This document shows positions 1 to 9,355 of a DNA stretch of 64,000 nt, in pieces. This DNA is from Planococcus chinensis (GTDB lineage Bacteria > Bacillota > Bacilli > Bacillales_A > Planococcaceae): positions 62,001 through 126,000 of the forward strand of contig NZ_JABWTK010000001.1 in NCBI RefSeq assembly GCF_020071995.1. Direction: 5' to 3'. The translations under genes were made by a program, and so were the position numbers. Under the pieces are notes generated by a model. That model was not told where the DNA came from, did not search any database, and was given only the letters and a program-made list of their open reading frames with translations. Position 1 is the stretch's first letter; each line of letters starts with the position of its first letter.

Positions 1-1377
1 TCCAATGAATGGAACAACGCCGGTACCGGCCACGCTGCTCTTTGCGAGCTTAACTATACGCCAGAGAAAGAAGACGGCACCGTTGAGATCAAAAAAGCGA
101 TCAATATCAACGAGCAGTTCCAGCTTTCAAGACAGTTCTGGTCTTTCCTTGTGAAAAACAAACGCATCGCCAACCCTCAGGATTTTATCATGTCTATTCC
201 GCATATGAGTCTGGTACAAGGGGAAGACAATGTAAACTTTCTGAACAAACGTTTTGAAGCTTTGTCGAAAAACCCATTGTTCCACGGAATGGAATTTTCC
301 GATAACCCTGAAAAACTGAAAGAATGGATTCCTTTGATTATGGAAGGCCGGACTGTGGACGAGCCGATTGCTGCAACAAAAATCGACTCCGGAACAGACG
401 TCAACTTTGGTGCATTGACTAAAATGCTATTTGAGCATTTGAAAGAGCAAGATGTGGAGATCAATTACAACCACACAGTAAAAGACATCAAACGCAGCGG
501 CGACGGCAAATGGGAAGTTAAAGTGCTGGACACTGCTGACGATAAAATCAAATACCATAACGCTGACTTCGTATTTATCGGCGGCGGAGGCGGAAGCCTT
601 CCATTGCTTCAAAAAACAGGCATTCCTGAATCCAAGCATATTGGCGGCTTCCCGGTAAGCGGGCTGTTCCTGGTTTGTAAAGATCCGGAAATCGTCGAGC
701 AGCATCATGCAAAAGTGTACGGCAAAGCGAAGCTTGGTGCTCCGCCGATGTCCGTTCCTCACTTGGATACACGTTTTATCGACAACAAAAAATCCTTGTT
801 GTTCGGACCGTTTGCCGGCTTCTCTCCGAAGTTCCTGAAAACAGGCTCGAACATGGACTTGATTGGTTCAGTTAAACCGAATAACGTCTTCACCATGCTT
901 GCAGCAGGAGCGAAAGAAATGTCCTTGACCAAGTATTTGGTTCAGCAAGTATTGCTGTCGAATGAAAAGCGCGTTGAAGAACTGCGTGAATTCATCCCGA
1001 ATGCCAAAGTGGAAGATTGGGATGTAGTTGTCGCTGGACAGCGCGTTCAAGTCATCAAAGACACCGACAAAGGCAAAGGAACGCTTCAGTTCGGTACGGA
1101 AATCGTAACAGCTGAAGACGGATCGATTGCAGCACTTCTTGGTGCTTCTCCAGGAGCTTCAACTGCAGTGCATGCGATGCTTGAGATTTTTGAAAAATGC
1201 TTCCCAGAACAAATCAATAGCTGGGAGCCGAAAATCAAAGAAATGATTCCGTCTTACGGCGTTTCCTTGATGGAAAATCCGGAACTTCTCCGTGAAGTCC
1301 ACAAAACAACAGCCGAGACGCTTCAGTTAGAAGACGAACTTGCTTCGATGGCGAAAGAAGAAGTACTAAGCAAATAA
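1..1377 (+). CDS. mqo: Malate:quinone oxidoreductase (Mqo), 5'-truncated by the window edge
   Basis: The gene is open from the first base (reading Ser-Asn-Glu-Trp) and ends at TAA 1375-1377, giving about 458 C-terminal residues of a family near 500. Mqo is a membrane-associated FAD enzyme that oxidises malate to oxaloacetate and passes electrons to quinone. The visible part contains the [14 protein letters not shown] segment of the FAD fold and the C-terminal [15 protein letters not shown] motif that is typical of Mqo. Only the N-terminal FAD-binding stretch lies outside the window. An internal ATG exists at 151, but homology clearly runs upstream of it. A strong terminator follows. Confidence 0.95.
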   Translation, partial: SNEWNNAGTGHAALCELNYTPEKEDGTVEIKKAININEQFQLSRQFWSFLVKNKRIANPQDFIMSIPHMSLVQGEDNVNFLNKRFEALSKNPLFHGMEFSDNPEKLKEWIPLIMEGRTVDEPIAATKIDSGTDVNFGALTKMLFEHLKEQDVEINYNHTVKDIKRSGDGKWEVKVLDTADDKIKYHNADFVFIGGGGGSLPLLQKTGIPESKHIGGFPVSGLFLVCKDPEIVEQHHAKVYGKAKLGAPPMSVPHLDTRFIDNKKSLLFGPFAGFSPKFLKTGSNMDLIGSVKPNNVFTMLAAGAKEMSLTKYLVQQVLLSNEKRVEELREFIPNAKVEDWDVVVAGQRVQVIKDTDKGKGTLQFGTEIVTAEDGSIAALLGASPGASTAVHAMLEIFEKCFPEQINSWEPKIKEMIPSYGVSLMENPELLREVHKTTAETLQLEDELASMAKEEVLSK

Positions 1378-1386
1378 TACGTAAAT

Positions 1387-1424
1387 GAACCTTCATTCCT
1401 TTTCGGGATGGAGGTTCTTTTTTT
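1387..1424 (+). terminator. Intrinsic terminator after mqo
   Basis: Inverted arms GAACCTTCATTCC and GGGATGGAGGTTC close a TTTTC loop and are followed by seven T residues. Confidence 0.9.
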
Positions 1425-1507
1425 ATTCATCGAGAAGTGTTTACATGGATGATTAGTTGTTTTAATATTCAGAATATATATGTTCAACTAACGAAGGAGG
1501 GAAACCA

Positions 1508-1888
1508 ATGATCGATAAACTTGGGCAAGTGATGCTGTATGTCAATGACCAGGAGGAGGCTAAACGGTTTTGGACAGAGGCAGTCGGTTTTCAAGTGGTT
1601 GCAGAACAGGCGACAGGCGGCATGAGATGGGTTGAAGTTGCGCCGAATAGCGGAGCTGGCACAACGCTTGTTCTGCATAACAAAGAAGCTGTCGCGAGCA
1701 TGTCGCCAGGCTTGAACCTGGGAACGCCTTCGCTGATGTTTTATACAGACAAGCTCGATCAATTGCATAACCGCCTGTCAGAACAGGGCATTACCGTTGG
1801 GGAAATCGATGAGATGCCATTTGGGCGTGTGTTCAATTTCGCCGACCGGGAAGAAAATTATTTTGCGGTGATGGAGAAAAAGGCATAG
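1508..1888 (+). CDS. VOC-superfamily (glyoxalase/bleomycin-resistance fold) protein
   Basis: 126 residues, the usual size of a single-module vicinal-oxygen-chelate protein. The N-terminus (IDKLGQVMLYVNDQEEAKRF) carries the first beta-strand/helix module and the C-terminus (FGRVFNFADREENYFAVME) the second. Members bind a metal and act as isomerases, dioxygenases or drug-binding proteins; the substrate cannot be told from sequence. ATG 1508 is preceded by a good AGGAGGG ribosome site. The gene stands alone between two terminators, so it is probably monocistronic. Confidence 0.85.
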   Translation: MIDKLGQVMLYVNDQEEAKRFWTEAVGFQVVAEQATGGMRWVEVAPNSGAGTTLVLHNKEAVASMSPGLNLGTPSLMFYTDKLDQLHNRLSEQGITVGEIDEMPFGRVFNFADREENYFAVMEKKA

Positions 1889-1917
1889 TGCAAAGAATTT
1901 ATAAGTGAAAAAAGGAC

Positions 1918-1968
1918 AAAAAGAACGTTCGCCGAGGATTGGAAACCGGTACGGACGTTCTTTGTTTT
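1918..1968. terminator. Bidirectional terminator between convergent genes
   Basis: Arms AAAGAACGTTC and GGACGTTCTTT enclose a loop of about 23 bases. T-rich tracts lie on both sides in the respective directions, serving the plus-strand VOC gene and the minus-strand oxidoreductase. Confidence 0.8.
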
Positions 1969-1987
1969 TCTATAAAGAAGGTTTGGC

Positions 1988-3076
1988 TTATTTATAAAGT
2001 CTTTTAAAGCGCTGCATGAACTGTTGGTCGAGGCGCTGCTTCAGCAGCCAAGGAAGTTTTCCGTGGGCGGCCCGTTTTCCGTACATTAGCAAAGCTTCAC
2101 TTCCGCCTGTAGACAAGATGGATAAGAAGTTTTTCTGGGGCGTGAAAGCAGCCAGTTTTTTTCCGGCTAACTGGTTTCTCAAGTTATTCCAAAGCACGGA
2201 GCCTTGGCGGACTGCATAGACGCCGTTTTTAGCCAGCGAAGGATAGCGGCCAATGGCAATGCAGTCGCCGGCGCCAAAAAGGTCTGGATGCGAGAGGCTC
2301 TGCAAGGATTCATTGACGAGCAGAAAGCCGCCGGCATCTGTCATCAAACCGGAATGCTTAAAAAAGCCGGGGCTTTTTGGGCCGGTCAGCCAGAGCAGAT
2401 CTGATTGCGGATAGGTTCGGCCGCTTTGGGTTGATACGGAGTGTTCATCAATCGCTGCAATTCGTTCATCCGTGAAAAAAGACAAGGCTTTTCGCCTGGC
2501 AATCGCTTCAATTTTTTTGCTGGCCGCTGCCCCGTGGCCAGGCAGCAAAGAAGAGGAACTGAACAAAGTGACATTGGACGGCAAGCCGTTCTTTTTTCTC
2601 CAGGCTAATACGGAAAATGCCATTTCGACTCCGGAAGCTCCACCGCCGGCAATCACCGGATAAGCGGCTTCCCGGAACTTCACCAAAGCTTCCGGAAACC
2701 GGTAATTCGGTTTGATCTTGGAAACCCGTTCAACCAATTCAGCCGGAATATCGCTCTGCGATCCGACATCGAATGAGGCCACATCAAACGGGTAAACGCC
2801 TTTTGTTCCAGCCAATCTTTTATTGCGGCCGTCGACACCGGCAATCCGGTCTTCGAGAAAGACTGCGCCTACTTGTTCGCAAAGTTTTTGCAGATCGATC
2901 CGGATGTCGTCCAATCGGTAAATGCCTTCTGCATAGCCCGAAAACATGCCGGAATAATACTGATGGCGGGAAGGGGAAATCAGAACGACCCGCCAGTCTC
3001 TTTGCGGCTCTTTTTTCAACTGCTCAAGGCAGTGCAAATGTGCATGTCCGCCTCCAACCAACACTAATGTCTTCAT
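1988..3076 (-). CDS. NDH-2-like FAD/NAD(P) oxidoreductase of the type also found fused to SelD
   Basis: 362 residues. The N-terminus MKTLVLVGGGHAHLHCLEQL is the dinucleotide-binding fold in the variant (GGGHAHL) seen in pyridine-nucleotide oxidoreductases that are often fused to, or encoded beside, selenophosphate synthetase. A second nucleotide site (AGGGASGVEMA) and the C-terminal FAD motif (LFGAGDCIAI) follow. It is expected to transfer electrons from NAD(P)H to quinone or another acceptor at the membrane face. The start has a GGAGAG site, and only 16 bases separate it from the upstream CDP-alcohol phosphotransferase gene, so the two form an operon. The selenium link is suggestive only, because no selD is in the window. 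Confidence 0.8.
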   Translation of the reverse strand: MKTLVLVGGGHAHLHCLEQLKKEPQRDWRVVLISPSRHQYYSGMFSGYAEGIYRLDDIRIDLQKLCEQVGAVFLEDRIAGVDGRNKRLAGTKGVYPFDVASFDVGSQSDIPAELVERVSKIKPNYRFPEALVKFREAAYPVIAGGGASGVEMAFSVLAWRKKNGLPSNVTLFSSSSLLPGHGAAASKKIEAIARRKALSFFTDERIAAIDEHSVSTQSGRTYPQSDLLWLTGPKSPGFFKHSGLMTDAGGFLLVNESLQSLSHPDLFGAGDCIAIGRYPSLAKNGVYAVRQGSVLWNNLRNQLAGKKLAAFTPQKNFLSILSTGGSEALLMYGKRAAHGKLPWLLKQRLDQQFMQRFKRLYK

Positions 3077-3092
3077 GCTTTGTGTCTCTCCT

Positions 3093-3674
3093 TTACTTCA
3101 AAAGGCGCCTAGCTTCGGCCATGCGCTGGCCAATCGTAAATATCTGGACTGCTAAAAAAAGCAGCGTAAATGTCGTTAAATGTGTTGAAAAAACGATCAT
3201 TAGGGTAAACAGAATAAAGCCTTCTGTTCTTTCAGCAAGCCCGGCCTGGTAGTAAAAAGATTTCATTCCTTTTTTATCAGACAAGGCGCCGACTGTCAGG
3301 AAAACGGTCATGGCGACGACGATGGAAGCACTCAAAAGCAGCAGCGCCCACATCGAATCCGGAAAACGGAACGCCAGTCCGATAATGATGCTCAGTTCTA
3401 CGAGCCGGTCAAAGCTGATATCCAGCAAAGTGCCCCAAGGGGAAGGTTTGGTTTTCCGTGCCATGGTGCCATCGACGACATCGAGGTAACCGGAGACCCA
3501 CAGAACGAGCACCGCCAGAACCGGCTGGTCCCAGTAAATGAAAGCTCCTGAAGACACCCCGATCACGAAGGCGATTTTAGTTACGCCATCGGCAGTAAAT
3601 CCTCTTTTTAAAAGGAAATCAGCTGTTTTTTCCACCAGTGGCTGCACGTGTTTTCGGGCATGTGTATCGAGCAT
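3093..3674 (-). CDS. CDP-alcohol phosphatidyltransferase family membrane protein
   Basis: 193 residues from the ATG at 3674, chosen because AAAGGTG lies six bases upstream and because longer in-frame extensions would run into the divergent gene. The CDP-alcohol phosphotransferase signature is present as GYLDVVDGTMAR...GTLLDISFDR (pattern DGx2ARx8Gx3Dx3D), with several hydrophobic helices. Members transfer a phosphatidyl or phosphoalcohol group from a CDP-alcohol to an acceptor, releasing CMP, as in phospholipid head-group synthesis. The acceptor is not evident, and the protein lacks the extra features of PgsA or PssA. Confidence 0.85.
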   Translation of the reverse strand: MLDTHARKHVQPLVEKTADFLLKRGFTADGVTKIAFVIGVSSGAFIYWDQPVLAVLVLWVSGYLDVVDGTMARKTKPSPWGTLLDISFDRLVELSIIIGLAFRFPDSMWALLLLSASIVVAMTVFLTVGALSDKKGMKSFYYQAGLAERTEGFILFTLMIVFSTHLTTFTLLFLAVQIFTIGQRMAEARRLLK

Positions 3675-3837
3675 CTGCTTCACCTTTTCGTTAATAAGAT
3701 AGGACCAGTATATAACAGATTCGGCTTTCGAACCTGCTATCGCGCTTACGTGTTGAAATAGCAGGGCGCTAAAACACGGCAACGTGAATGATGGTTTTAC
3801 AATATAAATTTTGACAAACAGAAAGGGAATGGTAAAC

Positions 3838-5721
3838 ATGGCAAAGAAGTATGACATCGCAGTAATAGGAGCCGGTGCAGCCGGGCTGACAGCCGCATTT
3901 ACAGGAGCGGGCTTTTCTAAGAAAGTCGTCTTGATCGACAAAAACCTGCCAGGCGGAGAATGTACGTGGTCAGGCTGTATTCCAAGCAAGTCGCTGATCA
4001 ATATTGCGGAAGAAGTTCACCACGCAAAAAAATACACCCCCGATTTGAAAGTCGATACATCGGTCGTATTAAAAGACATCCAGGACATCATCCAAAAAGT
4101 ATACTCAGGCGAATCTCCGGAAGTGTTGAAGCAATCCGGCATTGATTTTATCAACGGGTATGCGAAATTTGTGGGTCCGCGCACAGTGGAAGTGAACGGA
4201 GAGCGCATCGAAGCGAAGAAAATCATCCTTTCCACAGGTTCATCTCCGATGGTTCCGCCAATTGAAGGACTCGACAAAGTATCTTATTTAACGAATGAAA
4301 CCATATTTAAGCAGAAATCTTTCCCGCAATCGATGACCATTCTTGGCGGAGGCGCGATTGGCGTCGAAATGGCGCAGGCCTTAAACCGTTTGGGCATTAA
4401 AGTGACGCTTGTTGAGAAATCCGAACGGATCCTGCCGAAAGACGAAGAGGAATTGGTCTTGATGATTCAGCAGCGCCTGGTGGATGAAGGCGTAACGATC
4501 CATACTTCAGCTACCGCTGTGAAAGCGAATCAGGAAGGCAGCCGCATCGATTTGACCATTGAAAAAAACGGCAAGGAAATGACCGTTTCCGGAGAAGGCT
4601 TGCTCGTGGCACTTGGCCGTAAGGCGAATGTCTCAGGATATGACCTGGAAAAAGCGGGCGTCCAATACGATTCGAAGAGCATCCAAGTGGATGAACATCT
4701 GGAAACGACGGCCAAAGGGATCTATGCCATCGGCGATGTAGCAGGCCCTTACCAGTTGTCACATATGGCCAACGTGCAAGGCATTACAGCCACACAAAAC
4801 GCCATCTTGCCAATCAATAAAAAAATGGATTACGAGCATGTCACATGGTGTACATACACGGATCCGGAACTGGGCAGATCCGGCTTGTCGGAAGAAGAAG
4901 CGCGGGAGAAACACGGTGATTCGATTCGGGTTTATGAACACGAATATGCTGACTTGGACCGGGCGAATACGAAAAAAGACAGCATCGGCAAAGTGAAAAT
5001 TATTTTGGACAAAAAAGGATATATCCTGGGAGCCAGCATTTTGGGAGACCGCGCGGGTGAAATCATCAGCCAAATCCAGACCATCAAGTCGTTGAACATC
5101 AACATGGGCAAATTATCGGGCGTGATCCATCCGTATCCGACCTACAGCGAAGTACTGGTGAAAATCGGCAAGAAAGTCTATGTCGACAATCTATTGAACC
5201 AGCCGGTCGTCAAAACCTTCAACAAGGCAAAAGCCGGGGAACTTCCTGCGAAAAAAATAGGAATCTATGGAACCGTTGCAGCAGCCGGCATCGGCATCGC
5301 GAACATGGCCATCAAAAACAATGCCCAGCCGAAATTGGGCGTGGAAAACGGCCGCTTAAAAGAAGTTCCATCAACACCGAACGCGGTTTCTTCCCAATCC
5401 GCCAAAGCGGACAAATTTGTTCCGGCCTGGCCTTACAATGGCAGCAAGGAAGAGGCGAAGAAAAACTTGATCGGCATGCTGAAAGGCTATGAAGGCGTAT
5501 CAATCGTTCAAGTTCAAGAGAACTATGTCCATGCAATTGCGAAATCGAAAGGATTGAAGTTTAAAGACGATATTGAATTCTATTTTAATGATGCAGCCCA
5601 GCAAATCGAATTCCGCTCCGCTTCACGCGTCGGCTACTCAGATGCCGGAGTCAACCGCAAGCGTTATAATGAAATGAGAAACCGCTACATCGGCATTTCA
5701 ACGCATACCCGCAACGCGTGA
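3838..5721 (+). CDS. Pyridine nucleotide-disulfide oxidoreductase (Lpd/MerA-like) with C-terminal DUF1499 domain
   Basis: 627 residues. Residues 1-460 form a dihydrolipoamide-dehydrogenase-like unit: FAD motif GAGAAG (11-16), redox pair Cys42/Cys47 in GGECTWSGCIPSK, NAD motif GGGAIGVEMA, FAD motif AIGDVAG and a dimerisation domain ending HPYPTYSE. In true Lpd this last motif is HxHPTxSE, so the catalytic second His is Tyr here and lipoamide is an unlikely substrate. A hydrophobic stretch near residue 480 (IGIYGTVAAAGIGIANMAI) precedes about 100 residues matching DUF1499 (DDIEFYFNDAAQQIEFRSAS then RVGYSDAGVNRKR). Start ATG 3838 is favoured over TTG 3811 by GAAAGGG spaced 10 bases. The next gene overlaps by four bases (GTGA). 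Confidence 0.85.
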   Translation: MAKKYDIAVIGAGAAGLTAAFTGAGFSKKVVLIDKNLPGGECTWSGCIPSKSLINIAEEVHHAKKYTPDLKVDTSVVLKDIQDIIQKVYSGESPEVLKQSGIDFINGYAKFVGPRTVEVNGERIEAKKIILSTGSSPMVPPIEGLDKVSYLTNETIFKQKSFPQSMTILGGGAIGVEMAQALNRLGIKVTLVEKSERILPKDEEELVLMIQQRLVDEGVTIHTSATAVKANQEGSRIDLTIEKNGKEMTVSGEGLLVALGRKANVSGYDLEKAGVQYDSKSIQVDEHLETTAKGIYAIGDVAGPYQLSHMANVQGITATQNAILPINKKMDYEHVTWCTYTDPELGRSGLSEEEAREKHGDSIRVYEHEYADLDRANTKKDSIGKVKIILDKKGYILGASILGDRAGEIISQIQTIKSLNINMGKLSGVIHPYPTYSEVLVKIGKKVYVDNLLNQPVVKTFNKAKAGELPAKKIGIYGTVAAAGIGIANMAIKNNAQPKLGVENGRLKEVPSTPNAVSSQSAKADKFVPAWPYNGSKEEAKKNLIGMLKGYEGVSIVQVQENYVHAIAKSKGLKFKDDIEFYFNDAAQQIEFRSASRVGYSDAGVNRKRYNEMRNRYIGISTHTRNA

Positions 5722-6383
5722 GAAAGAACAAGGCTGTAAAGGCGGGAAAATGGCTGTTAGTGATTGTTGCTGTGGGTTTGGCGGTTTGGTTTAGCCGTTC
5801 GGTTCTCCAGTTTGATGTGGACAACCTCCGCAGCTGGATTTTGTCGTTCGGGCTATGGGCGCCCGTCATTTACATTGCGGCATATACCATCCGGCCTTTG
5901 CTGTTCTTTCCAGCTTCAATCCTGTCCCTCGCCGGAGGCTTGGCCTTCGGCGCCTGGATGGGCACCCTCTATACCGTTCTCGGCGCGTCGCTGGGCGCGT
6001 TTCTGTCGTTTTTCGTGGCCCGAAAATTGGGCGCCGGCCTGGGCAAGGGCAAGTGGACCGGAAATGCCGGGAAAATTCAGTCCCAGATGGAACAGAACGG
6101 CTTTTTTTATGTCCTGCTGTTCCGGCTGTTTCCGGGATTAAGCTTTGACTTGGTCAGTTATGCAGCCGGGGTCGCAAAGGTCCGGTTCATCTCTTTTGCA
6201 CTGGCAACAGTCATCGGCATCATTCCGGGTACTTTTGCCTTGAATTTTTTAGGCAGCAGTTTTATCAGCGGCAATCCGAAAATTGTGATTCTGGCCATTG
6301 TAGTATTTAGTATTGTGGCGGGCATTCCGCTTGCCGTGCAGAAACGGAGAAGCCGCCTCAACAACTCGGCAAGCAAAACGTAA
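5718..6383 (+). CDS. TVP38/TMEM64 (VTT/DedA-like) membrane protein
   Basis: 221 residues with about five hydrophobic segments. The central block FPASILSLAGGLAFGAWMGT and the later FRLFPGLSFDLVSYAAG are the conserved re-entrant and Gly/Pro-rich motifs of the VTT family, whose members include lipid scramblases and transporters. Start GTG 5718 overlaps the stop of the upstream flavoprotein (GTGA), implying translational coupling and a joint function. TVP38 proteins are known beside, or fused to, mercuric-reductase-like flavoproteins in other bacteria. Physiological substrate unknown. Confidence 0.85.
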   Translation: MRKNKAVKAGKWLLVIVAVGLAVWFSRSVLQFDVDNLRSWILSFGLWAPVIYIAAYTIRPLLFFPASILSLAGGLAFGAWMGTLYTVLGASLGAFLSFFVARKLGAGLGKGKWTGNAGKIQSQMEQNGFFYVLLFRLFPGLSFDLVSYAAGVAKVRFISFALATVIGIIPGTFALNFLGSSFISGNPKIVILAIVVFSIVAGIPLAVQKRRSRLNNSASKT

Positions 6384-6411
6384 TTTATCAAAGAATATAG
6401 GAAGTGGACGA

Positions 6412-7659
6412 ATGAAGAAAATTTCACTCATGGCTTCAGGATTGCTGGCGCTTACGCTCGCTGCCTGCTCCAATGAAACGGGAAATAGCACAGCGGAAGA
6501 AGTGGACAATCTGCTGAAAAGCGACTGGGAAAGCGTCACCGAAGAAGCGGCCGGGCAGGAAGTCAATATGTATATGTGGGGCGGAAACGAAAACATTAAC
6601 CGCTACCTGGATGAATGGGTGGCTCCACGCCTCCAGGAAGAGCATGATGTCGAATTGAACCGGGTGCCGGTGAATGATGCCCAGGATTTCGTCAATCAAT
6701 TGGTGGACGAAAAATCAGCTGGCAAGACTGAAGGCAGCATGGACATCATTTGGATCAACGGCGAGAATTTCAAAGCCGCCAAAGACAATGGCTTGTTGTG
6801 GGGGGATTTCAGCGGACAATTGCCTAATTTCCAGGATTACATCGACCCGGAGGCACCTGAAATTGCAGCAGATTTTGGAGAGCCTGTAGAAGGTTTGGAA
6901 GCGCCATGGGGGAAAGCCCAATTTGTCCTCGTCTACGATGAAGACAAGGTGAAAAATCCGCCGAAATCGATGGAAGAACTGACTGCATGGGCAAAAGAGA
7001 ATCCGGGGAAATTCACATATCCGGCTTTGCCGGATTTTACAGGCAGTGCGTTTATCCGCCATGTGCTCTACGAAACAACGGGAGGGCATGAGCAGTATCA
7101 GCAGCCGGCAGCTGAAATAGCCGACTTGGAAACGCGCTTGGAACCGATGTGGCAGTATTTGAATGACATCGAACCTTATTTGTGGCGCAAAGGGGAAACC
7201 TATCCGGAAAGCCTGGCAAAGCAAGAGCAATTGTTTGCGAGCGGTGAAGTGTGGATGACCATGAGCTACGACCCGGCGCTTGCAGCCAGTGAAGTCCTGA
7301 AAGGCCGATTCCCTGAATCGACCCGCACTTATGTACTGGATGGCGGAACATTGGCAAACACCCATTATTTGTCGATTCCGTTCAATTCCTCCCAAAAAGC
7401 AGGTGCGATGGTGGCCATCAACGAAATGATGTCTCCTGAAGCACAGACAGCGAAACTGTCCCCTGAAAACTGGGGCGATTTATCCGCTTTGAATTTTGAA
7501 AAGTTGTCTGCAGAACAGCAGCAAGCCATAAATGATGTCGATTTAGGCGCTGCGACACTGCCGATAGAAGAATTGGAGCAAAAGCGCCTCCCTGAACTTT
7601 CATCCGATTACATCGAGATCATCGAAAAAGGATGGATGGAAAATGTTGCAAAAGATTAA
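6412..7659 (+). CDS. YnjB-family ABC importer substrate-binding lipoprotein
   Basis: 415 residues from ATG 6412 (GGAAGTGG site). The N-terminus is a lipoprotein signal with lipobox LAAC (Cys19). The mature part resembles E. coli YnjB: MWGGNENINRYLDEWV near the start, then VDEKSAGKTEGSMDIIWING, PALPDFTGSAFIRHVLYETT and YLWRKGETYPESLAKQE. YnjB-type proteins serve an uncharacterised importer of the thiamine/iron/polyamine ABC class. It begins a four-gene operon; the first permease overlaps its 3' end by 17 bases. Substrate not determinable here. Confidence 0.85.
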   Translation: MKKISLMASGLLALTLAACSNETGNSTAEEVDNLLKSDWESVTEEAAGQEVNMYMWGGNENINRYLDEWVAPRLQEEHDVELNRVPVNDAQDFVNQLVDEKSAGKTEGSMDIIWINGENFKAAKDNGLLWGDFSGQLPNFQDYIDPEAPEIAADFGEPVEGLEAPWGKAQFVLVYDEDKVKNPPKSMEELTAWAKENPGKFTYPALPDFTGSAFIRHVLYETTGGHEQYQQPAAEIADLETRLEPMWQYLNDIEPYLWRKGETYPESLAKQEQLFASGEVWMTMSYDPALAASEVLKGRFPESTRTYVLDGGTLANTHYLSIPFNSSQKAGAMVAINEMMSPEAQTAKLSPENWGDLSALNFEKLSAEQQQAINDVDLGAATLPIEELEQKRLPELSSDYIEIIEKGWMENVAKD

Positions 7660-8527
7660 ACCATATCTCTTGCTGTTTCCAGCCGTTGGAACCATCGTCC
7701 TCCTGTTTTTTGGGGGGCTTTTTGATGGTTTCCTGAAAAGCCTGGGCTACTTCCCGGCAATCGGCGAAACCAGTTTTGGAGTTGCTGCGTACCGGGATTT
7801 GCTGAACTCTGAGGCATTTTGGGATTCCCTGGCCACCACTCTGCGGATCGCTGCATTGTCTTCGGTGATCGCCGCTCTTTTAGGAGCAGCGATGTCGGTT
7901 TTGCTGTTTATGCTGCAGGCTTCTGAAAAAGGCCGGAGCTCCCGGTTTTGGCAGCGCCTGTTCCAATTGCCTCTAACGATTCCGCATCTCGTGGGAGGCT
8001 ATATTATTGTTTTATTGTTTATGCAAAGCGGTTTTTTGTCGAAACTGGCAGCATCCGCTGGCTGGGTCGATGAAATAACGGATTTTCCTGTACTGGTCAA
8101 CGATTCGTTTGGATGGGGCATTATTTTGGCATATGCCTGGAAAGAAGCCCCGTTCATCGCATTGATGGTGTACCCGGTGCTCGCACGGATTCACCGGTCT
8201 TGGCGTGATGTTTCACGCGTTTTCGGGGCGGGCAGCTGGGAATTTGTCCGTGATATCGTATTGCCGGTGATGATGCCTGCCTGGACCATTGCCACATTTA
8301 TTGTGTTTGTCTTTACTTTTTCTGCATTTGAAGTTCCTTTTTTATTGGGCGTCACTTATCCAAGCGTCCTGCCGGTGTATTCGTACCAGCTGTATACAAG
8401 CGGCACGCTGGCTGACCGGCCGGAAGCGCTGGCGGTCAATATCATTTTAGCGGCACTGACTGTTCTGTTGGGGCTGGTGGTCTATTACTTCAGCAAACGC
8501 TGGAATGTGCTGAAGGGGTGGGATTGA
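7643..8527 (+). CDS. ABC importer permease (YnjC-like, first half)
   Basis: 294 residues with about six hydrophobic helices and the inner-membrane component loop EFVRDIVLPVMMPAWTIATF, which contacts the ATPase (RVFGAGSWEFVRDI...LP pattern). ATG 7643 lies within the 3' end of the binding-protein gene. In E. coli the equivalent YnjC is one fused protein with two permease halves; here the halves are separate genes. It would form a heterodimer with the next gene product. Confidence 0.85.
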   Translation: MLQKIKPYLLLFPAVGTIVLLFFGGLFDGFLKSLGYFPAIGETSFGVAAYRDLLNSEAFWDSLATTLRIAALSSVIAALLGAAMSVLLFMLQASEKGRSSRFWQRLFQLPLTIPHLVGGYIIVLLFMQSGFLSKLAASAGWVDEITDFPVLVNDSFGWGIILAYAWKEAPFIALMVYPVLARIHRSWRDVSRVFGAGSWEFVRDIVLPVMMPAWTIATFIVFVFTFSAFEVPFLLGVTYPSVLPVYSYQLYTSGTLADRPEALAVNIILAALTVLLGLVVYYFSKRWNVLKGWD

Positions 8528-9351
8528 TGAAAGGCTTTCCACGCTTTATAAAAGCTCTTTTGTTCCTGTTCCTGTTCGCCTTCATCGTTTTCCCATTTAT
8601 CCCGTTGATCTTGTCCAGCGTCTCTTATGGCTGGCAATGGCCAAATGTCTTGCCGGAATCATTCAGCCTGCGGGCCTGGGAATACGTGCTGTTCGGAAGT
8701 TCGGATGCCTTGCGGGCAATCGGTGTGAGTCTGCTGATCGCGCTTATTGTAACTGCCGTTAATGTAGTGCTTGCTGTGCCTGCTGCTAATGCCTTGGCCC
8801 GCTATCAGATAAAAGGGAAGTGGCTAATGGAAGCTGTCATTTTCGCTCCTATTGTCATTCCGCCATTTGTTGCGGTCATGGGAATCCATCTGACGTTTTT
8901 GCGGATCGGATTGACTGAGACCATGCTGGGTGTTGTTCTGGCCCATATTTCACCGACCTTGCCGTATGTCGTGCGAGCGGTCATTATCAGCTACAACACC
9001 TTGTCGACCGACTGGGAAGACCAGGCACGGATGCTCGGAGCCGGCGCATTTTCCCGTTTTTACCACGTCGTGCTGCCGCATTTGCTGCCGGGGATTGCAG
9101 CCGGAGCCAGTTTAAGCATCCTGATTTCCTTAAGCCAGTATTTGATCACATTTATCATCGGCAGCGGCCGGGTGGTGACCTTGCCGATCCTGCTGTTTCC
9201 ATTTATCAGCGGCGGAGATCCGGCGATTGCTTCGGCTTATTCCCTGCTATTTGCCGCTATGGCAATTGGGACATTACTGGCTCTGGACTTCGCATTGAAA
9301 AGGTATTACCGCAATAAAAAAACAGGGATTGGAAAAGCAGTGGAGGAGTGA
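8527..9351 (+). CDS. ABC importer permease (YnjC-like, second half)
   Basis: 274 residues from ATG 8527, which overlaps the upstream stop as TGATG; an in-frame GTG at 8518 is less likely because GAAGGGG sits ideally for 8527. Multiple hydrophobic helices and the coupling motif DQARMLGAGAFSRFYHVVLP identify a binding-protein-dependent permease. It pairs with the preceding permease. Confidence 0.85.
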   Translation: MKGFPRFIKALLFLFLFAFIVFPFIPLILSSVSYGWQWPNVLPESFSLRAWEYVLFGSSDALRAIGVSLLIALIVTAVNVVLAVPAANALARYQIKGKWLMEAVIFAPIVIPPFVAVMGIHLTFLRIGLTETMLGVVLAHISPTLPYVVRAVIISYNTLSTDWEDQARMLGAGAFSRFYHVVLPHLLPGIAAGASLSILISLSQYLITFIIGSGRVVTLPILLFPFISGGDPAIASAYSLLFAAMAIGTLLALDFALKRYYRNKKTGIGKAVEE

Positions 9352-9355
9352 GAAT

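Noticed and set aside
6715-7395. 226-codon minus-strand ORF
   Set aside because: It is an antisense shadow of the YnjB-like gene.
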